Assembly: GCF_004135935.1 (NCBI RefSeq)
Contig: NZ_CP025086.1
Location: 186,001-250,000 of the forward strand
Source: Methylovirgula ligni
GTDB taxonomy: Bacteria; Pseudomonadota; Alphaproteobacteria; Rhizobiales; Beijerinckiaceae
Length of the DNA stretch: 64,000 nt
Direction: 5' to 3'
A program made the translations under genes and the position numbers. A model generated the notes under the pieces. That model saw only the letters and a program-made list of their open reading frames with translations. It was not told the DNA's origin and ran no database searches. This document shows positions 60,189-64,000 of the stretch, piece by piece; the first letter of the stretch is position 1, and each line of letters opens with the position of its first letter.

Positions 60189-61973
60189 TTGGCCGCCAAA
60201 CAGGGATCAGGCGCCGCCGCAATGGACGTCAACCGCAAACTGTTGATCGTCGACCCAGACGCGCAATCGCGCGAATTGAAAATGCAGCTCCTGAAACTGT
60301 CCGGGCTGCAGCCCACGGCCGTCGAAACCGGACGTGAGGCCCTGCGCTGTCTCGATACGGAAGTGTTCGACCTCGTTCTTGCAAGCGTCGAGGACGCGGA
60401 CGGCGACGAGGCGAGCTTTTATCAAACGGTGAAGGAGAAAAGCCCGGCGACGGCCGTCTTGCGGATGGCCCGCGCCGACAGCGTCAAGACTTCGGCCGCC
60501 ATCGATGCGACGATCGACGGCTATCTGCTCGACCCTTTCGAGCCCTCCGAACTTATCACGCTGGTGCGCTCGCTTTTGCGGCTCAACTACACGCGCCTTG
60601 CCTTGCGCGACGCCGAAGCACGGCTGCAACTCGTCCAGGACGCGGGCGGTCTGGCGGTCCTCGACTGCGATCTCGTGACCCGGCGCGTGATATGGTCGGA
60701 GAAATTCGCCGATATATTCACCCTTCCGCCTGACACGACGGGCAAACGGCTCCGCTTCGGCATGATCCTGGCGGTCGCGCATCCCGACGATCGCGTCTCG
60801 CTCGCACAGGATTATCGCAGGCTGTTGCGCCAGGGAGGCCAGTTCGAGCGTGAATTCCGCATTCGCCGCGACGACGGCGTGACGCGATGGATCAGCGCCC
60901 GCGGCAGCTTCTTCCGCGCCGGCGGGAAGATCGAGCGAATACTTTGTCTGTGCCTCGACATCACCGCGCGCAAGCGCGGTGAACTGCGTAATGCGCAGCT
61001 CGCAGCGATCGTCGGCTCATCGATCGACGCCATCGTCAGTGTCGACTTCGACGACAATATCCGCACATGGAATTACGGCGCCGAACAATTATTTGGCTAT
61101 CTGGCCAAGGACGTCATCGGCAAAAACGCGCTGCTCGTCGTCCCGCCGGAGCTGCATGCCGAACGCAAGGCCGCGATGGACCGGCTGATGGACGGCGAAG
61201 CTGTCGAATATCAAACGCGGCGGCTCAACCACGAGGGCCGCACGATTGACGTCTGGATCCGCGGCGCGCCGGTGCGCAGCGTCGAGGGCAATCTGTTCGG
61301 CGCCTCACTCATCATCCGCGACATCACCTCGCAAAAGCAGCGCGAGGAGCATGTGCGATTCCTGATGCGCGAGCTCACGCATCGCTCGAAGAACCTGCTC
61401 GCGGTCATTCAGGCGATGGCGCGGCAATCTCTCTCCCTGCAGACGGACCCGCACGAATTCGTCGGCCGCTTCAGCGAGCGTCTGTCGAGCCTTGCAGGCT
61501 CGCATGATCTGCTCTCCAACGATGACTGGGCCGGCGCCTCGCTTGTCCAGCTAATCCATTCCCAGCTTCAGCATTTCGGCGATCTCTTCGACACGCGCAT
61601 TCTGATCCGCGGCGCCGATCTCATCCTGCGACCGGAGGCGGCGCAAAACATCGGTATTGCGCTGCATGAGCTGACGACCAATGCGGCGAAGTTCGGCGCG
61701 CTCTCGGTCGAGACCGGCATTGTCACAGTCTCCTGGTCGCTCATCACGGAAGGCGACGAGCGGCGCATTCGGCTTCATTGGCGCGAGGAAAACGGCCCGC
61801 TTGTCGTGGCGCCGGATCATCGGGGGTTCGGCCGCCTGGTGATGGATCGTATCGCCGGCCAGGCGCTTGGCGGACGCTCCGAGACGACATTCGCGCCGGA
61901 AGGCGTTGTCTGGGAACTCGACGTGCCGGAAAAATCCGTCGTCCGCGAGAAGGCTGCGGCGATCCCGGGCTAG
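60189..61973 (+). CDS. HWE-family sensor histidine kinase with a degenerate receiver domain
   Basis: A 594-residue cytoplasmic protein. Residues 17-130 form a receiver-like domain in which the phospho-acceptor Asp is replaced by Ser66 and the conserved Lys by Asp115, so it probably cannot be phosphorylated. Two PAS domains follow (about 145-265 and 275-385). The HWE kinase core has its phospho-accepting His398 in RELTHRSKNLLAVIQAM, then HELTTNAAKFGAL and the WREENGP element. No response regulator is adjacent. The start is a TTG at 60189 with GAGGGA upstream, or the ATG at 60222. Confidence 0.85.
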   Translation: MAAKQGSGAAAMDVNRKLLIVDPDAQSRELKMQLLKLSGLQPTAVETGREALRCLDTEVFDLVLASVEDADGDEASFYQTVKEKSPATAVLRMARADSVKTSAAIDATIDGYLLDPFEPSELITLVRSLLRLNYTRLALRDAEARLQLVQDAGGLAVLDCDLVTRRVIWSEKFADIFTLPPDTTGKRLRFGMILAVAHPDDRVSLAQDYRRLLRQGGQFEREFRIRRDDGVTRWISARGSFFRAGGKIERILCLCLDITARKRGELRNAQLAAIVGSSIDAIVSVDFDDNIRTWNYGAEQLFGYLAKDVIGKNALLVVPPELHAERKAAMDRLMDGEAVEYQTRRLNHEGRTIDVWIRGAPVRSVEGNLFGASLIIRDITSQKQREEHVRFLMRELTHRSKNLLAVIQAMARQSLSLQTDPHEFVGRFSERLSSLAGSHDLLSNDDWAGASLVQLIHSQLQHFGDLFDTRILIRGADLILRPEAAQNIGIALHELTTNAAKFGALSVETGIVTVSWSLITEGDERRIRLHWREENGPLVVAPDHRGFGRLVMDRIAGQALGGRSETTFAPEGVVWELDVPEKSVVREKAAAIPG

Positions 61974-61984
61974 GCAACCCCGGA

Positions 61985-64000
61985 TTAGACTCGCGGCGTG
62001 AAGCGGCGCAGCCGCAGCGCGTTGCCGACGACGAAGATCGAGGAGAATGCCATCGCCGCCGCGGCGAGCATCGGCGACAGCAGGATATGCCCGAATCCGT
62101 AAAGCGCGCCGGCCGCGACCGGAATCAGGATCACGTTATAGCCGAAGGCCCAGAACAAATTCTGGGCGATATTGCGCAAGGTCGCCCGGCTCAAGTCGAT
62201 GGCGCCGGCGACGGCGCCGAGATCGCCGCGCATCAGCACCACATCTGCCGTTTCAATGGCGATATCCGTCCCCGTCCCGACGGCGAGGCCGACATCGGCA
62301 GCGGCGAGCGCCGGCGCGTCGTTGATGCCGTCGCCGACAAAGGCGATTTTGCCGTTCGCGGGCCGCAGGGCCTTGACCGCATCCGCCTTGCCTTCGGGCA
62401 AGATCTCCGCCTCGACCTTGTCGATGCCGAGCGTGCGGGCGACCGCCTCCGCCGTCGCCTTGCGATCGCCGGTGACCATCGCGAGGCTGAGCCCGTCCTT
62501 CTTCAGCGCGGCGATGGCCGGCGCAGCGGATGGCTTGAGCGGGTCGGCGACAGCGAAGATCGCCGCAGCGCGATTGTTGACAGCGACGAAGAGCGGCGAT
62601 TTTCCCGCCGCGCTCAACTGGCCTGCGGCGGCATCGAACGTGGATATGTCAACGCCGAGTTTCGCCATGAAGCGCGCCGAGCCGATGGCAACCGCGTTGC
62701 CGCCAATCGTCGCAGCAACGCCGAACCCCGGCGTCGCATGAAAATCATCGGCCTTGGGAATGGTCAGCCCGCGCGTCTGCGCCGCAGCGACAAGCGCCTT
62801 GCCGAGCGGATGTTCGGACAGAGCCTCCACGGCAGCGGCGAACGCGACGACTTCGCCCTCATCGAAACCCGGAGATACCTGAATGTCGGTGAGGGCCGGA
62901 TGGCCTTCCGTCAACGTGCCGGTTTTGTCGAAAGCGACAGTCTTCACATCGCGCAGGGTCTGCAAGGCGGTCGCGTCGCGGAACAGAATTCCGAGCTGGG
63001 CGCTGCGCCCCATCGCCACCATGACAGATACCGGCGTGGCGAGCCCCATGGCGCAGGGGCAAGCGACGATCAGCACGGCCACCATATTGACGACCGCAAA
63101 GGCAAGCGAGGGACGCGGCCCGAAGGCAAACCACAAAACGAAAGTCAGCAGCGCGATCGCGATGACGGCGGGCACAAACCAGCCCGTCACCTTGTCGACC
63201 AAAGCTTGAACCGGCAATTTGGCGCCTTGCGCCTCCCCGACCATATGAACGATGCGCGCCAGCACGGTGTCGGCGCCGACTTTCGTCACACGCACCGTCA
63301 GACTGCCGTTGCCGTTGACCGTGCCGCCGAAAACCTCGGCACCGACCGCCTTGTTCACCGGCCGGGATTCACCGGTCAGCATCGACTCATCGACCAGCGA
63401 CGAACCGTCGGTCACCTCGCCATCGAGCGGCACACGGTCGCCCGGCCGCACCAGCAGGACATCGCCGGGGACGATCGTATCGAGCTTCACGGAAACCGGC
63501 GCGCCTGCGCGCAAAACTGTCGCGGTGTCGGGTGCGAGCCGGAGCAGATGTTCGATCGCCGAGCCGGCCTCGCCGCGGGCGCGCGCCTCAAGAAAACGGC
63601 CGAGGAGAATCAAGGTCGAGATCACCGCCGCAGCTTCGAAATAGACATTCGCCGTACCCTCGGGGAATATCTCCGGCGCGAACGTCGCGACAAGCGAATA
63701 GGCCCAGGCGGCGAAAGAGCCGAGCGCGACGAGCGAATTCATCTCCGGCGCGCCGCGCAATAAGGCCGGAACGCCGATCTTGAAGAATACAAGCCCTGGG
63801 CCGAACAGAACGATGGTCGTCAGGACCGCTTCGATAAGCCGCCAGGGGAAGATGCCGATATGGGTGCGGATATAGGTATCCAGCGACGGCACCATATCCG
63901 GCACCATCGCCATTAGTACAACAGGCACCGTCAAGACGGCCGCCAGGATGAGCTGACTGCGATCGGGGCCGCCGTGATGCATGTGGTCCATGCCACCCTG
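61985..64000 (-). CDS. copA: copper-translocating P1B-type ATPase (N-terminus outside window)
   Basis: At least 668 residues. The CPC metal-path motif is in [13 protein letters not shown], the phosphorylated Asp is in [11 protein letters not shown] (about residue 355 from the ATG at 63991), and [14 protein letters not shown] and [16 protein letters not shown] are intact. [17 protein letters not shown] near the end is typical of Cu(I) pumps. The frame stays open to the window edge ([10 protein letters not shown]), so the 63991 ATG is probably internal and a His-rich or metal-binding N-terminus lies beyond. It exports Cu(I) from the cytoplasm. Confidence 0.92.
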   Translation of the reverse strand, partial: QGGMDHMHHGGPDRSQLILAAVLTVPVVLMAMVPDMVPSLDTYIRTHIGIFPWRLIEAVLTTIVLFGPGLVFFKIGVPALLRGAPEMNSLVALGSFAAWAYSLVATFAPEIFPEGTANVYFEAAAVISTLILLGRFLEARARGEAGSAIEHLLRLAPDTATVLRAGAPVSVKLDTIVPGDVLLVRPGDRVPLDGEVTDGSSLVDESMLTGESRPVNKAVGAEVFGGTVNGNGSLTVRVTKVGADTVLARIVHMVGEAQGAKLPVQALVDKVTGWFVPAVIAIALLTFVLWFAFGPRPSLAFAVVNMVAVLIVACPCAMGLATPVSVMVAMGRSAQLGILFRDATALQTLRDVKTVAFDKTGTLTEGHPALTDIQVSPGFDEGEVVAFAAAVEALSEHPLGKALVAAAQTRGLTIPKADDFHATPGFGVAATIGGNAVAIGSARFMAKLGVDISTFDAAAGQLSAAGKSPLFVAVNNRAAAIFAVADPLKPSAAPAIAALKKDGLSLAMVTGDRKATAEAVARTLGIDKVEAEILPEGKADAVKALRPANGKIAFVGDGINDAPALAAADVGLAVGTGTDIAIETADVVLMRGDLGAVAGAIDLSRATLRNIAQNLFWAFGYNVILIPVAAGALYGFGHILLSPMLAAAAMAFSSIFVVGNALRLRRFTPRV

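Overview
Organism. The window looks like a chromosomal piece of a high-GC alphaproteobacterium of the Hyphomicrobiales (Rhizobiales). This rests on the alphaproteobacterial order tig-clpP-clpX-lon, a 14-subunit nuo operon with separate nuoC and nuoD, an IalB-family protein, a HWE-family sensor kinase, a two-gene DNA ligase/exonuclease module and polyhydroxyalkanoate granule proteins. A serine-glyoxylate aminotransferase fits, but does not prove, a serine-cycle methylotroph such as a Beijerinckiaceae member. That placement is inference.

Layout. 1-12.6 kb (minus strand): nuoA to nuoM (nuoM cut by the window edge), with an FkbM-type methyltransferase gene inserted between nuoD and nuoE. 12.9-17.3 kb: phasin, zinc alcohol dehydrogenase, APH/P-loop kinase and serine-glyoxylate aminotransferase. 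17.8-19.9 kb (plus): a bufferin-type metallophore cluster (Cys-rich precursor, MNIO/DUF692 maturase, DUF2063 partner) behind a GTAACA-N16-CGAA promoter candidate. 20.3-22.3 kb: serB, tRNA-Asp, a ClpP-fold secreted protein and tRNA-Val. 22.5-29.4 kb (minus): lon, clpX, clpP, tig and tRNA-Leu. 29.5-37 kb: a Tat-exported multicopper-oxidase-fold protein lacking copper ligands, Nnr, HspQ, IalB, a family 5 solute-binding protein and a coupled ANL-like protein. 37.3-41.2 kb: mogA, an ATP-grasp/alpha-E fusion and a transglutaminase, all with overlapping ends. 41.2-42.7 kb (minus): agmatinase and pyruvoyl-dependent arginine decarboxylase, a two-step putrescine route. 43.9-47.3 kb: two GSTs, queG and an epimerase-like gene. 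47.4-50.3 kb: a copper locus (DUF2946 protein, exported barrel-like protein, CopC, CopD). 50.3-55.5 kb: a PHA-system protein, a TPR methyltransferase, two small exported proteins and the exonuclease/ligase pair. 55.5-64 kb: a long non-coding stretch, dnaA, ruvC, ruvA, a ThiF/MoeB-like gene, a HWE kinase and a Cu(I) P-type ATPase running off the right edge.

Common thread. Copper handling recurs in separate places: bufferin peptide system (17.8 kb), copper-ligand-free multicopper-oxidase fold (29.5 kb), DUF2946/CopC/CopD (47.4 kb) and CopA-like ATPase (62 kb). The first and third carry similar sigma-F-like promoter candidates, suggesting a shared stress regulon. The most unusual items are the bufferin cluster with its promoter, the methyltransferase inside the nuo operon, and the pyruvoyl arginine decarboxylase/agmatinase pair. 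No CRISPR array, insertion sequence or prophage was seen.
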